Positions 1 to 6,977 of a stretch of 27,960 nucleotides of DNA are shown piece after piece. The notes beneath the pieces are model-generated. The model was not told the origin of the DNA and did not search any database. It saw only the letters and a list, made by a program, of their open reading frames with translations. Where the stretch lies: contig JAEDLR010000021.1 of assembly GCA_016295145.1 (NCBI GenBank), positions 1-27,960 on the forward strand, written 5' to 3'. A program made the translations under genes and the position numbers. Each line of letters begins with the position of its first letter. Position 1 is the stretch's first letter. The DNA is from Oscillospiraceae bacterium (GTDB lineage Bacteria > Bacillota > Clostridia > Oscillospirales > Ruminococcaceae).

Positions 1-3
1 TAC

Positions 4-32
4 ATTGTACTACGCTTTTGCAGATTTGTCAA
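4..32 (-). promoter_or_regulatory. Leftward sigma-A-type promoter at the window edge
   Basis: On the minus strand a perfect TTGACA (27-32) is followed after 17 bp by TACAAT (4-9), a near-consensus housekeeping promoter. Transcription would leave the window to the left, so the gene served is not visible. No gene on the plus strand starts nearby. Confidence 0.6.
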
Positions 33-620
33 GCACTATTACAACATAAAACATTTTCACTGCAAATAATTGGTTATAGTGCAATAAATCAATCAAGAAT
101 TAGACGCTGATTTTATGCTAATTGCTGTTCAAAAGAAGCGCTTTACAAGAAAAATAGTATCATCATCACCATTCCCTGACAACATGGTAACGCTGGACCG
201 ATCCTTTCGTAAAATTAATGTGTGACACATAATATATATAGTATCCCGGCATACAGAAATAGGGACTGTCAGGGGATGATTGCATCGTCTGCAATCTGCT
301 TTCAAATAATGAAGAGATTCTATGCAAAAGTGCTACGGATTTATACACGCATTCATCCCTGTTAGTACTATTCGTATCATAAATCACTGCTAAAGTCAAA
401 GTAATGGTACGCCAAGCACCGGTTACGCGAATGTAAATGCTCCGGTTGACGCAGATCGCGACGATTCATCAGGGGGCATCTCCCAGAACTGCAATGCACT
501 GAAAATAGGATCACAACCAGCGACATTATACTTCCCGAACAGCCGATATTGTGATTTCATACCATAAAGGGGCATTGCAACATCTGTGCAGTGCCCACGT
601 CCCATTTTCATCGTCTGCCA
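33..620. other. Gene-poor region, no convincing coding sequence
   Basis: This AT-rich stretch lies between a leftward promoter and the terminator of the desulfoferrodoxin operon. Only short minus-strand frames (about 60-77 codons) are open. None has a good ribosome binding site or a family I recognise. One, starting at 611, sits immediately downstream of the terminator hairpin and overlaps another frame. It could be decayed coding sequence, but I cannot name a parent gene. No tRNA, repeat array or riboswitch was recognised. Confidence 0.5.
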
Positions 621-623
621 TGC

Positions 624-664
624 AAAACGCCCATGCCCCGCAAAAAGAGGGACATGGGCGTTCG
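624..664 (-). terminator. Rho-independent terminator of the oxygen-defence operon
   Basis: On the minus strand, just after the desulfoferrodoxin stop, two 13-15-nt arms centred on CGCCCATG and CATGGGCG pair around a T-rich loop with one mismatch, and the hairpin is followed by TTTTG. Position and structure fit a terminator for the three-gene minus-strand operon. Confidence 0.8.
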
Positions 665-677
665 GGTATCATCTGCA

Positions 678-1052
678 TCAACCCTTCCAGAGTCCATGCA
701 GATTGCAATACGCATAAACGGCGGTAACAGTTTCGCCGTTGCAGAGTGCGAAAGAGACCTCCGGCGCAGCATCTGGGGAAAGATACTTACACTGGCAGCC
801 CTGATTGGTCAGCACGGCAACCCACTCAATGAGATGGGCTTCGGTCATGGGGTGCGCAACCTCACCGACTTTGACATTCACAACATTGCCCTCTACCGCA
901 TAGACAGGAATATGCTTCTCGGTAGCTGCATCAGTCACACCGGGGATCAGCTGCTCCATCTTCTGACCGCAGCACATTACGGGTACCTTGCTATCCTTTA
1001 CCACGGTAATAATCTTGCCGCAGTGCTTGCAAATAAAGAACTGCAATTCCAT
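678..1052 (-). CDS. dfx: Desulfoferrodoxin (superoxide reductase)
   Basis: This 124-residue protein matches two-domain desulfoferrodoxin, a cytoplasmic enzyme that reduces superoxide to hydrogen peroxide with electrons from rubredoxin. The N-terminal domain has the four cysteines of the FeS4 (desulforedoxin) centre: C8, C11, C27 and C28. The C-terminal catalytic domain has the EKHIP motif (E45, H47), H67 and H73, and a terminal Y-C-N-L-H block giving C116 and H119, the expected His4-Cys iron site. Length is normal for the family. The start at 1052 is chosen because GAGGGTGG lies about 8 nt upstream. An in-frame ATG six codons earlier overlaps the rubredoxin stop and has no such site. It is the last gene of the operon with rubredoxin and the flavodiiron protein. 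All key residues seem present, so it should be active. Confidence 0.95.
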   Translation of the reverse strand: MELQFFICKHCGKIITVVKDSKVPVMCCGQKMEQLIPGVTDAATEKHIPVYAVEGNVVNVKVGEVAHPMTEAHLIEWVAVLTNQGCQCKYLSPDAAPEVSFALCNGETVTAVYAYCNLHGLWKG

Positions 1053-1066
1053 TCCGTTTTCCACCC

Positions 1067-1225
1067 TCATGCTTCACTGAACATATCTTTGCCAACGCCG
1101 CACAGAGGGCAAGTAAAGTCCTCGGGCAGATCTTCAAACTTGGTACCGGGTGCAATGCCCATCTCGGGCACGCCCTGCGACTCATCGTAGACCCAACCGC
1201 AAGCATCACAAGTAAACTGTTTCAT
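1067..1225 (-). CDS. rd: Rubredoxin
   Basis: A 52-residue rubredoxin, a small cytoplasmic one-electron carrier with a single iron bound by four cysteines. The two binding motifs are visible: C6-x2-C9-G near the N-terminus and C39-P-L-C42-G near the C-terminus. The conserved aromatic core (W11, Y13, F30, F37) and the acidic L-P-E-D-F stretch before the second motif are also present. The start at 1225 is preferred over an ATG two codons upstream because GGAGG is then 8 nt away rather than 2. It lies 21 nt after the flavodiiron gene and its stop is 14 nt before the desulfoferrodoxin start, so it is probably co-expressed as electron donor to both neighbours. Confidence 0.95.
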   Translation of the reverse strand: MKQFTCDACGWVYDESQGVPEMGIAPGTKFEDLPEDFTCPLCGVGKDMFSEA

Positions 1226-1246
1226 ATTCATTTCCTCCCATTTTGA

Positions 1247-3037
1247 TTATTGGATCGGTTCAAAATCAGCGGCTCCATGCTTACACAACGGGCAGATAAA
1301 ATCTTCCGGAAGCGTATCACCCTCGTGAACATAGCCGCAAATCTTGCAGACATAGCCCTTTTTGCCCTCGGTTTCAGGCTTGGGCTTCACATTTTCCTGA
1401 TAGTAGGTATAGGACATCGTTTTACCGTTGGAGATCGTGCGCGCCTCGGTAACCTCGCAGATGAACATACCGTGGGTGTCAAGGTCAACATACTGCACGA
1501 CCTTGAGCGACAGGAACGCATTGATATATCTTGACAGGAACACCAGACCGTTTGCGGAACGCAGCGGATCAGTATCGGCAAATTTATCGGTATTTCTGCC
1601 GCTTCGGAAGCCGAACTGCTGGAATACAGAGAACGGTGCGTCGGTGGTCAGGCAGTTAACATTCATTTTGCCCGTCTGCTTGATCACATGGTGCGAGTAG
1701 TTCTCCTTGTTGATGGTAACTGCCACACGGTTGGGGCTATTGGTTACCTGCGTTACGGTATTGACGATCAGGCCGTTGTCGCGCTTGCCATCGTTGGAAG
1801 TGACTACATACAGACCATATCCGATGTTGAACAACGCGGTCGGATCGTTGGTATTTTCGTTATCGGCACGCACTGCCAGATATTCCATCGTCAGTTCATC
1901 GGCAAGGGCATTGAGCTGCTTGTTGCTTTCCTCGTTCAGTGCAGAGAGAATGCGAACGGTGTTCTCCGCATACTTGATATTACGGGATTTCTCAAGCATC
2001 CCGCCCATGATCTTCGCTGCCAGCGGTGCCCAACTGCCGTTCTCGATGAATGCAATGGTACGGTTCTGATAATTGCGCTCGGTCAGGTGATTGATAAACT
2101 CGCGCATAAAGGGGAAGATCTCTGCATTATAAGTGGTGGTCGCCAATACCAGTTTGCTGTATCGGAAGGCATCTTCCACTGCCTCCGCCATATCGCAGCG
2201 TGCAAGATCATTGACAACAACTTTCGGGCAGCCATTTGCGCGCAGTTTTTCTGCAAGCTGCGTGACGGCCTTGCGGGTATTGCCGTATACCGAAGTATAG
2301 GCGATGACAATGCCGTCCTCTTCGGGCTGATAGCTTGACCATGTGTTGTAAAGATTCAGGTAGTAGCCAAGATTTTCGCTGAGCACAGGCCCGTGCAAGG
2401 GGCAGATGATCGCGATATCCAGTGTGGCGGCTTTTTTCAGCAATGCCTGCACCTGTGCGCCGTATTTGCCCACAATGCCGATATAGTAGCGTCTTGCCTC
2501 GCAAGCCCAGTCCTCTTCCACATCCAGTGCGCCGAATTTACCAAAACCATCGGCAGAAAACAGTACACGGTCGGTGCTGTCGTAGGTTACAAGCACCTCG
2601 GGCCAGTGTACCATAGGCGCTGCCACAAAATGCAGCGTATGTTTGCCAAGTTCCAGTGTATCGCCCTCGCCCACAATCATGCGGCGGTCAGCAAAATCGG
2701 TGCCGAAGAAATTCTGCATCATGTTGAATGCCTTGACAGAGGAAACAATCTTGGCACCGGGATATGCCTTGGCAAACTGCATGATATTGGCAGAATGATC
2801 CGGCTCCATGTGCTGTACAACAAGATAATCGGGGCTCTTGCCGCCCAGTACGCTTTGCAGATTGTCCAGCCACTCATGGGTAAAGGCAGCATCCACGGTG
2901 TCCATCACGGCGATTTTTTCATCCAAAATCGCGTAAGAATTATACGCCATGCCATTGGGCACAGTATACTGCCCTTCAAACAGGTCAATTTTGTGATCGT
3001 TGACACCGATATAGCGAATGTCATCAGTAATATGCAT
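1247..3037 (-). CDS. Flavodiiron protein with flavin-reductase and rubredoxin domains
   Basis: A 596-residue four-domain flavodiiron protein, a cytoplasmic enzyme that reduces O2 to water or NO to N2O. Residues 1-235 form the metallo-beta-lactamase-like diiron domain, with ligands H76, E78, D80 and H81 (HMEPDH), H144, D163 and H215. Residues about 242-390 are the FMN-binding flavodoxin domain with the phosphate loop T-S-V-Y-G-N-T. Residues about 400-545 resemble NAD(P)H:flavin reductases. Residues 561-596 are a fused rubredoxin with cysteines 564, 567, 582 and 585. Many family members lack the last two domains, so this form may take electrons from NAD(P)H through its own domains. AAAGGAGG precedes the start. 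It is first in the operon with rubredoxin and desulfoferrodoxin, read from the promoter at 3089-3117. Whether O2 or NO is the main substrate cannot be told from sequence. Confidence 0.93.
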   Translation of the reverse strand: MHITDDIRYIGVNDHKIDLFEGQYTVPNGMAYNSYAILDEKIAVMDTVDAAFTHEWLDNLQSVLGGKSPDYLVVQHMEPDHSANIMQFAKAYPGAKIVSSVKAFNMMQNFFGTDFADRRMIVGEGDTLELGKHTLHFVAAPMVHWPEVLVTYDSTDRVLFSADGFGKFGALDVEEDWACEARRYYIGIVGKYGAQVQALLKKAATLDIAIICPLHGPVLSENLGYYLNLYNTWSSYQPEEDGIVIAYTSVYGNTRKAVTQLAEKLRANGCPKVVVNDLARCDMAEAVEDAFRYSKLVLATTTYNAEIFPFMREFINHLTERNYQNRTIAFIENGSWAPLAAKIMGGMLEKSRNIKYAENTVRILSALNEESNKQLNALADELTMEYLAVRADNENTNDPTALFNIGYGLYVVTSNDGKRDNGLIVNTVTQVTNSPNRVAVTINKENYSHHVIKQTGKMNVNCLTTDAPFSVFQQFGFRSGRNTDKFADTDPLRSANGLVFLSRYINAFLSLKVVQYVDLDTHGMFICEVTEARTISNGKTMSYTYYQENVKPKPETEGKKGYVCKICGYVHEGDTLPEDFICPLCKHGAADFEPIQ

Positions 3038-3067
3038 CGGGGAATCCTCCTTTTATTATGCATGATC

Positions 3068-3080
3068 GGGCAGCTTGCCC
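3068..3080. promoter_or_regulatory. Possible operator near the flavodiiron transcription start
   Basis: GGGCA-AGC-TGCCC on the minus strand is a perfect 5-bp inverted repeat lying about 10-20 bp downstream of the -10 box, where a repressor could block transcription. No known regulator motif is recognised and the arms are short, so this is only a candidate. Confidence 0.25.
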
Positions 3081-3088
3081 TTGCATCC

Positions 3089-3117
3089 ATTATAGCATAA
3101 TTCTGCGCAAAATGCAA
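3089..3117 (-). promoter_or_regulatory. Promoter of the flavodiiron/rubredoxin/desulfoferrodoxin operon
   Basis: Minus-strand TTGCAT (3112-3117), a 17-bp spacer and a perfect TATAAT (3089-3094) lie about 50 bp upstream of the flavodiiron start. The predicted leader is about 45 nt. The -35 box forms part of a 15-bp inverted repeat (TGCAA-n5-TTGCA, 3113-3127) shared with a possible divergent promoter. Confidence 0.8.
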
Positions 3118-3122
3118 GTGGT

Positions 3123-3151
3123 TTGCAACGATATTCAGTGTTCCCTATTAT
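3123..3151 (+). promoter_or_regulatory. Possible divergent promoter facing the repeat-bearing spacer
   Basis: Plus-strand TTGCAA (3123-3128), 17 bp, then TATTAT (3146-3151) form a plausible sigma-A promoter back to back with the flavodiiron promoter. No convincing reading frame follows, and the next plus-strand terminator is at 3618-3654. If active it would make a roughly 490-nt RNA. Confidence 0.4.
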
Positions 3152-3375
3152 GGGGAGAATGATTCCTTTTCCGGGGAAAAAATGCGGGGAGAATATCATA
3201 CGATCCGTCAATATGCTTAATAAGCAGGAAAATTATTGCCAGAATTTGGTTATTGTTCCAAAATTGGAGGTTTTTGAAAATTTCATTCCCGAAAATCCCC
3301 CTATTTACGACAGTAATATATAGAAGCATTTTTTCAACCGCGTTCTTTCAGACCGTGATGGAATCACGGGCATAC

Positions 3376-3527
3376 TGCAGGCAACACCACACAAAGCTGG
3401 CGGCACATCCACTTACATATTCCCCCATCTTCCACAAACAACCCTTGCCGGGTGCCAGCCCATCCACGTCATTTCGATACAATCTGACTGTGCATCTCAC
3501 CGCCAGCTTTGTGTGGTGTTGCCTGCA
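3376..3527. repeat. Perfect 28-bp inverted repeat, 152 bp overall
   Basis: The arms 3376-3403 and 3500-3527 are exact reverse complements and enclose 96 bp of unrelated sequence. The arm carries the core ACACCACACAAAGC. The shape resembles a miniature inverted-repeat element, but I see no clear target-site duplication and no transposase. The core recurs at 3581-3604, 5730-5760 and 20668-20692, so the arm belongs to a dispersed family. Confidence 0.75.
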
Positions 3528-3580
3528 TCGCAGACGGTTCCGAACCATCTGCTGCATTGATAATGAAATCCCCTATTCTC

Positions 3581-3604
3581 CAGGCAGCTTTGTGTGCGAC
3601 CGCG
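3581..3604 (-). repeat. Partial copy of the dispersed repeat core
   Basis: AGCTTTGTGTG here matches the core of the 28-bp arms just upstream. The flanks diverge, so this is a partial or decayed copy. Confidence 0.4.
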
Positions 3605-3617
3605 TGCTGCTTGCGGC

Positions 3618-3654
3618 GTGCCGTCCAATCGTACATGGACGGCACTTTCCTTTT
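3618..3654 (+). terminator. Rho-independent terminator before the RyR-domain gene
   Basis: GTGCCGTCC (3618-3626) and GGACGGCAC (3637-3645) form a perfect 9-bp stem with an 11-nt loop, followed by TTTCCTTTT. It lies 13 bp before the promoter of the next gene and would insulate that gene from upstream transcription. Confidence 0.65.
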
Positions 3655-3666
3655 GGGGTGCTTTTC

Positions 3667-3696
3667 TTGACAAAGTCTCTTGCTATGGTGTATAAT
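3667..3696 (+). promoter_or_regulatory. Promoter of the RyR-domain membrane protein gene
   Basis: Perfect TTGACA (3667-3672) and perfect TATAAT (3691-3696) are separated by 18 bp, about 40 bp upstream of the chosen ATG. With the terminator just before and a hairpin after the gene, this points to a single-gene transcript. Confidence 0.8.
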
Positions 3697-3743
3697 ACAT
3701 GACATACTACATCTTAAGTCATAGATCAAACGGAGGAACCGCC

Positions 3744-5537
3744 ATGTTGTGGGAGATTTGTCTTGGGATATCCATCTGGGTTGTGATCCTGCCAATGACC
3801 ATTATGCTGTGCATTGAAGCACAAAGCAGCCGGACAGGCGTTCACGCGCCCATATTCCGCGTAGGCATCGTGTGTATGTTGATCGCGGTAAGCTTCAATC
3901 TTTTTCCGTTTCTGCTGGGTGACGAGCCGCAAAACGGCTTGACAATTGCAAAAGCCGCGCTGTTCTCCATTCTGCACGGGCTGAAAGCCTTTGGACTGGG
4001 CGTAGAGAATGAAATGCTCCAGAATGCAATCGGCTTTTGCCCGGAATCGCTGCGCGTAGGATACCAGATCTGCACGGTAGTACTGCTGCTGTTAGCACCG
4101 CTGTTTACAGTGGGATTTGTGCTTTCGCTGTTTCGGAATCTTTCTGCACGGATGCAGTATGCCCTCGCATACCACCGCGAAATGTATGTGTTCTCGGAGC
4201 TAACTGACAAATCTCTGACCCTTGCGCAGGACATTGCACACAATCACCCTGATGCCGTCATCGCCTTTGCCGCAACGCTGGGAAGAGAGGATGCGGTCTC
4301 GGCAGAATTGCTGCGCGGGGCAAATCGGTTTGGCGCAATTCTGTTTCACAGTGACATTACGGCGATCGCAGCCCTGAAGCATTCCAAGAAAAAGGGGCTG
4401 TGGCTGTTTGCGATGGGCGAGGACGACAACAAAAATCTGGATCTTGCACTGGAATTGATCTCCCTGCGTGCGGAATATCCGAATACCCATCTGTATGTTT
4501 CCGCCCTGACCGCCGAAAGCGACCTGCTGCTTTCCTCTGTGGAGAAGGGCAAGGTGCGTGTACGGCGCATCAATGAGGCACGCTCTATGACCTACCATAT
4601 GCTGGAAGCAAGCGGCGGCCGTCTGTTTGATAACGCGATACCCGCTCAGGACGGCATCAAGGAGATCCATGCGGTGATCGTAGGGCTTGGGCATCACGGC
4701 ACCGAGATGCTGAAAGCTTTGACATGGTACTGCCAAATGGACGGCTATCGCGTACATATCCACGCCTTTGACCGCGACCCATTGGCAGAGGAAAAGCTCA
4801 CCGCAGCTGCCCCCGAACTGCTCTCCCCCAAATACAACGGTGTATTCGTCAAGGGCGAGGCGCAGTATACCATCACGGTACACAGCGGCTACGATACCGC
4901 AACCGCCCGTTTCGCCGATGCGGTTTCCCGGATTCAGAGTGCAAGTTATGTGCTGATCTCACTGGGCGATGACGATCTGAACACACAAACTGCCGTGCAA
5001 CTGCGTATGCTCTTTGCACGGGCAGGCATACACCCCGTCATTCAGGCAATTCTATATGACAGCCGCCGCAAGGCTGCCATGACAAATATCACCAACTTCC
5101 GCAAGCAGCCCTATGATATTGAATTTGTCGGCGATTTGCAATCCTCTTACGCAGAGGACAACATCATCCGTTCGTCTCTGGAGGAGCAGGCGTTGCAGCG
5201 GCACCTCAAGTGGGGCAAGGCAGAGGAGTTCTGGAATTACGAGTACAATTATCGCTCCTCTATGGCCGCCGCACTGCATATGCAGGCAAGGATCCACTGT
5301 GGAATCCCCGGTGCGGATCTGCCTGAGGAGGAAATGCAGGGCGAAGCGAAAACCCGATTTGAAATGTTGGAGCATCGCCGCTGGAACGCCTATATGCGCT
5401 CGGAGGGCTATGTATACAGCGGTTCACCCGATGCAAGCAGCCGCAACGATCTGGCAAAAATGCATCATAATCTAGTGGATTATGACACGCTGCCCGAAGC
5501 CGATAAGCGCAAGGACAGCAGAGTGGGTCTGAAATAG
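3744..5537 (+). CDS. Membrane protein with paired TrkA-like Rossmann domains and a C-terminal RyR domain
   Basis: A 597-residue protein. Residues 1-130 hold three or four hydrophobic segments (about 3-26, 38-58, 66-85, 103-130). A long cytoplasmic region follows. Residues about 147-290 look like a divergent nucleotide-binding domain. A second begins at about 308 with a Rossmann loop (V-G-L-G-H-H-G) and an acidic residue after the second strand, as in TrkA/RCK domains. Residues about 535-592 match the RyR domain: an E-H-R-R-W-N motif, an aromatic-glycine stretch, then H-N-L-V-D-Y-D-T-L and K-R-K-D. The start at 3744 is chosen because GGAGG lies 7 nt upstream; an ATG 15 codons earlier overlaps the promoter region. 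RyR domains in bacteria have been proposed to sense nucleotide-like ligands in signalling and conflict systems, so a ligand-gated membrane effector or ion-flux regulator is possible, but that is inference. It has its own promoter and no partner gene. Confidence 0.75.
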   Translation: MLWEICLGISIWVVILPMTIMLCIEAQSSRTGVHAPIFRVGIVCMLIAVSFNLFPFLLGDEPQNGLTIAKAALFSILHGLKAFGLGVENEMLQNAIGFCPESLRVGYQICTVVLLLLAPLFTVGFVLSLFRNLSARMQYALAYHREMYVFSELTDKSLTLAQDIAHNHPDAVIAFAATLGREDAVSAELLRGANRFGAILFHSDITAIAALKHSKKKGLWLFAMGEDDNKNLDLALELISLRAEYPNTHLYVSALTAESDLLLSSVEKGKVRVRRINEARSMTYHMLEASGGRLFDNAIPAQDGIKEIHAVIVGLGHHGTEMLKALTWYCQMDGYRVHIHAFDRDPLAEEKLTAAAPELLSPKYNGVFVKGEAQYTITVHSGYDTATARFADAVSRIQSASYVLISLGDDDLNTQTAVQLRMLFARAGIHPVIQAILYDSRRKAAMTNITNFRKQPYDIEFVGDLQSSYAEDNIIRSSLEEQALQRHLKWGKAEEFWNYEYNYRSSMAAALHMQARIHCGIPGADLPEEEMQGEAKTRFEMLEHRRWNAYMRSEGYVYSGSPDASSRNDLAKMHHNLVDYDTLPEADKRKDSRVGLK

Positions 5538-5555
5538 AAACAAAATGCGATCATG

Positions 5556-5592
5556 AGGGATGGAAAGGAAAACCTTTGCATCCCTTGTTTGT
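5556..5592 (+). terminator. Weak terminator hairpin after the RyR-domain gene
   Basis: AGGGATG..AAAGG pairs with CCTTT..CATCCCT around a 4-nt loop with one mismatch (5556-5585), followed by TGTTTGT. The T tract is poor but the position, 19 bp after the stop codon, fits termination. Confidence 0.5.
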
Positions 5593-5649
5593 CATAAAGC
5601 CCCATAGCGCAAACAGCGAAATTGTAACCGAATTGTAGCCTTTTATCCC

Positions 5650-5678
5650 TTGATTTTCACATTAAAATATGGTATACT
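5650..5678 (+). promoter_or_regulatory. Promoter of the yicC-remA-gmk-rpoZ-priA cluster
   Basis: TTGATT (5650-5655), a 17-bp spacer and TATACT (5673-5678) lie about 100 bp upstream of yicC. It is the only good promoter I found before the long plus-strand gene cluster. The leader between it and yicC contains a copy of the dispersed repeat. Confidence 0.7.
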
Positions 5679-5729
5679 ATTTAGATGAATCAATGTATAC
5701 TCGGCGCATTGTGTGCTGCAGTGAAAATA

Positions 5730-5760
5730 CAAGCAACACCGCACAAATCCGGTGGTGCTG
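5730..5760 (+). repeat. Dispersed repeat copy forming a hairpin in the yicC leader
   Basis: On the complementary strand this copy matches 22 of 27 positions of the right arm of the inverted repeat at 3500-3527. It also folds on itself: AGCAACACCG (5732-5741) pairs with CGGTGGTGCT (5750-5759) with one mismatch around an 8-nt loop. It ends 11 bp before the yicC Shine-Dalgarno sequence, so the hairpin could affect translation or mRNA stability. Confidence 0.6.
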
Positions 5761-5781
5761 ATACCAAACAGGAGGTTTTTC

Positions 5782-6678
5782 ATGCCCAAAAGTATGACAG
5801 GCTATGGCAGAGCCCAGATGCTGGAAAACGGCAGAGATGTACTGGTGGAAATCCGCGCGGTGAACCACCGTTATTATGAATTCTCGGCACGGTTGCCCCG
5901 CACCTGTATGTATCTGGAAGAAAAGCTGAAAGCATTTCTCAACGGCAAAATTGCAAGAGGCAAGGTGGAAGTCAGCGTGACCATTACCCGCCCTGACGGT
6001 AAGGATGCACTGATTGCGGTCAACCGTTCGGTGGCAGAAGGATACGTCCACGCACTGCGTCAACTGAACGCGGAAAAGGGCGAAGAAGGCAAAGAATGGT
6101 TAGAGGACGATATCCGGCTTTCTACGCTGCTGCGTCTGCCCGATGTGTTCACCGTCACCAAGGCGCAGGAGGACGAAAACGCCATCTGGCAGCAGGTAGC
6201 GCAGGTGACAGAAAATGCACTGGATGGATTTCTCTCCATGCGCCGCTGCGAGGGCGAACGTCTGGCAGAAGATCTGCTGGCAAAGCTTGACGGTCTGGAG
6301 CAGATGCTTGCACAGATCGAATCCATTGCCCCCGGTGTTGCGGAAAGCTATCGCGAGCGACTGTTTGCAAAGCTTACCGAACTGATGAAGGACACCAACA
6401 TCGACCAGCAGCGCGTACTGACAGAAGCTGCCATCTTTGCGGAAAAAACCGCCATTGATGAGGAAACCGTCCGTCTGCATAGCCATATCGCACAGTTCCG
6501 CGGGCTGCTTGCCGAGGACGCACCTGTGGGCAGAAAATTGGACTTTCTGGTTCAGGAAATGAACCGAGAGGTCAATACCATTGGCTCCAAGGCGCAGGAG
6601 CTGAGCATTACGCGCCTTGTGGTGGATATGAAATCCGAAATTGAAAAAATTCGCGAACAGATTCAGAACATTGAGTAA
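5782..6678 (+). CDS. yicC: YicC/YloC family endoribonuclease
   Basis: This 298-residue protein matches the YicC/YloC family over its full length. The N-terminus has the signature S-M-T-G-Y-G-R-A and the E-I-R-A-V-N-H-R-Y block. The C-terminus has the strongly conserved G-R-K-L-D-F-L-V-Q-E-M-N-R-E stretch and ends in an I-R-E-Q-I-Q-N-I-E tail typical of the family. Members act as endoribonucleases on RNA in the cytoplasm. The start at 5782 has GGAGG 6 nt upstream; an earlier in-frame ATG at 5752 lies within the repeat and has no such site. The yicC-remA-gmk-rpoZ order is a recurrent Firmicutes arrangement, which supports the call. Confidence 0.93.
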   Translation: MPKSMTGYGRAQMLENGRDVLVEIRAVNHRYYEFSARLPRTCMYLEEKLKAFLNGKIARGKVEVSVTITRPDGKDALIAVNRSVAEGYVHALRQLNAEKGEEGKEWLEDDIRLSTLLRLPDVFTVTKAQEDENAIWQQVAQVTENALDGFLSMRRCEGERLAEDLLAKLDGLEQMLAQIESIAPGVAESYRERLFAKLTELMKDTNIDQQRVLTEAAIFAEKTAIDEETVRLHSHIAQFRGLLAEDAPVGRKLDFLVQEMNREVNTIGSKAQELSITRLVVDMKSEIEKIREQIQNIE

Positions 6679-6701
6679 TACCGACGGAAAGGACATCAAC
6701 C

Positions 6702-6977
6702 ATGCGACTGATCAACATCGGCTTCGGCAATATGATCTCATCGTCCCGTTTGGTGACGATTGTCAGCCCTGAATCTGCCCCCATCAAGCGTATCATTCAG
6801 GATGCAAGGGACCGTGGCAGACTCATTGACGCCACCTATGGCAGACGCACCCGCGCCGTCATCGTGATGGACAGCGACCATGTGATTCTTTCCGCCATTC
6901 AACCGGAAACCATCGGTGCAAGACTTGCCGGCAACATTAGTGCGGAAAATGCAGAGGAGGAACAGGAAGATGAATGA
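6702..6977 (+). CDS. remA: RemA-family regulator (DUF370)
   Basis: A 91-residue protein nearly identical in layout to RemA, the DNA-binding activator of biofilm matrix and osmoprotection genes in Bacillus subtilis. Conserved blocks are the N-terminal I-N-I-G-F-G-N, S-P-E-S-A-P-I-K-R-I-I, A-T-Y-G-R-R-T-R-A-V-I and D-S-D-H-V-I-L-S-A-I-Q-P-E-T. An acidic tail (A-E-E-E-Q-E-D-E) follows the conserved part. It lies 23 nt after yicC and its end overlaps gmk by 8 bp. Its targets in this organism cannot be read from the window. Confidence 0.93.
   Translation: MRLINIGFGNMISSSRLVTIVSPESAPIKRIIQDARDRGRLIDATYGRRTRAVIVMDSDHVILSAIQPETIGARLAGNISAENAEEEQEDE

Larger units (their letters stand above)
3152..3617 (+). 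other. Non-coding spacer, candidate untranslated transcript
   Basis: About 470 bp between a possible promoter and a terminator, without a convincing gene. A short frame ending at 3323 is open but has no ribosome binding site and no recognisable product. The stretch contains a 7-bp hairpin (3353-3369, CCGTGAT/ATCACGG), a perfect 28-bp inverted repeat (arms 3376-3403 and 3500-3527), an imperfect palindrome (3531-3551) and another copy of the repeat core at 3581-3604. It may be a structured RNA, a remnant mobile element, or plain spacer. Confidence 0.35.

Noticed and set aside
166..708. Short minus-strand reading frames of 60-77 codons
   Set aside because: They overlap one another or the desulfoferrodoxin terminator, have no convincing ribosome site, and match no family I recognise.
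2393..3100. Open frame antisense to the flavodiiron gene
   Set aside because: It is a shadow of the conserved minus-strand gene and runs through its promoter.
3123..3323. 66-codon plus-strand frame in the repeat-bearing spacer
   Set aside because: It begins inside the possible promoter, lacks a ribosome site and has no recognisable product.
3376..3527. Insertion sequence
   Set aside because: Only 152 bp long, no transposase and no clear target duplication, so I call it an inverted repeat and not an IS.
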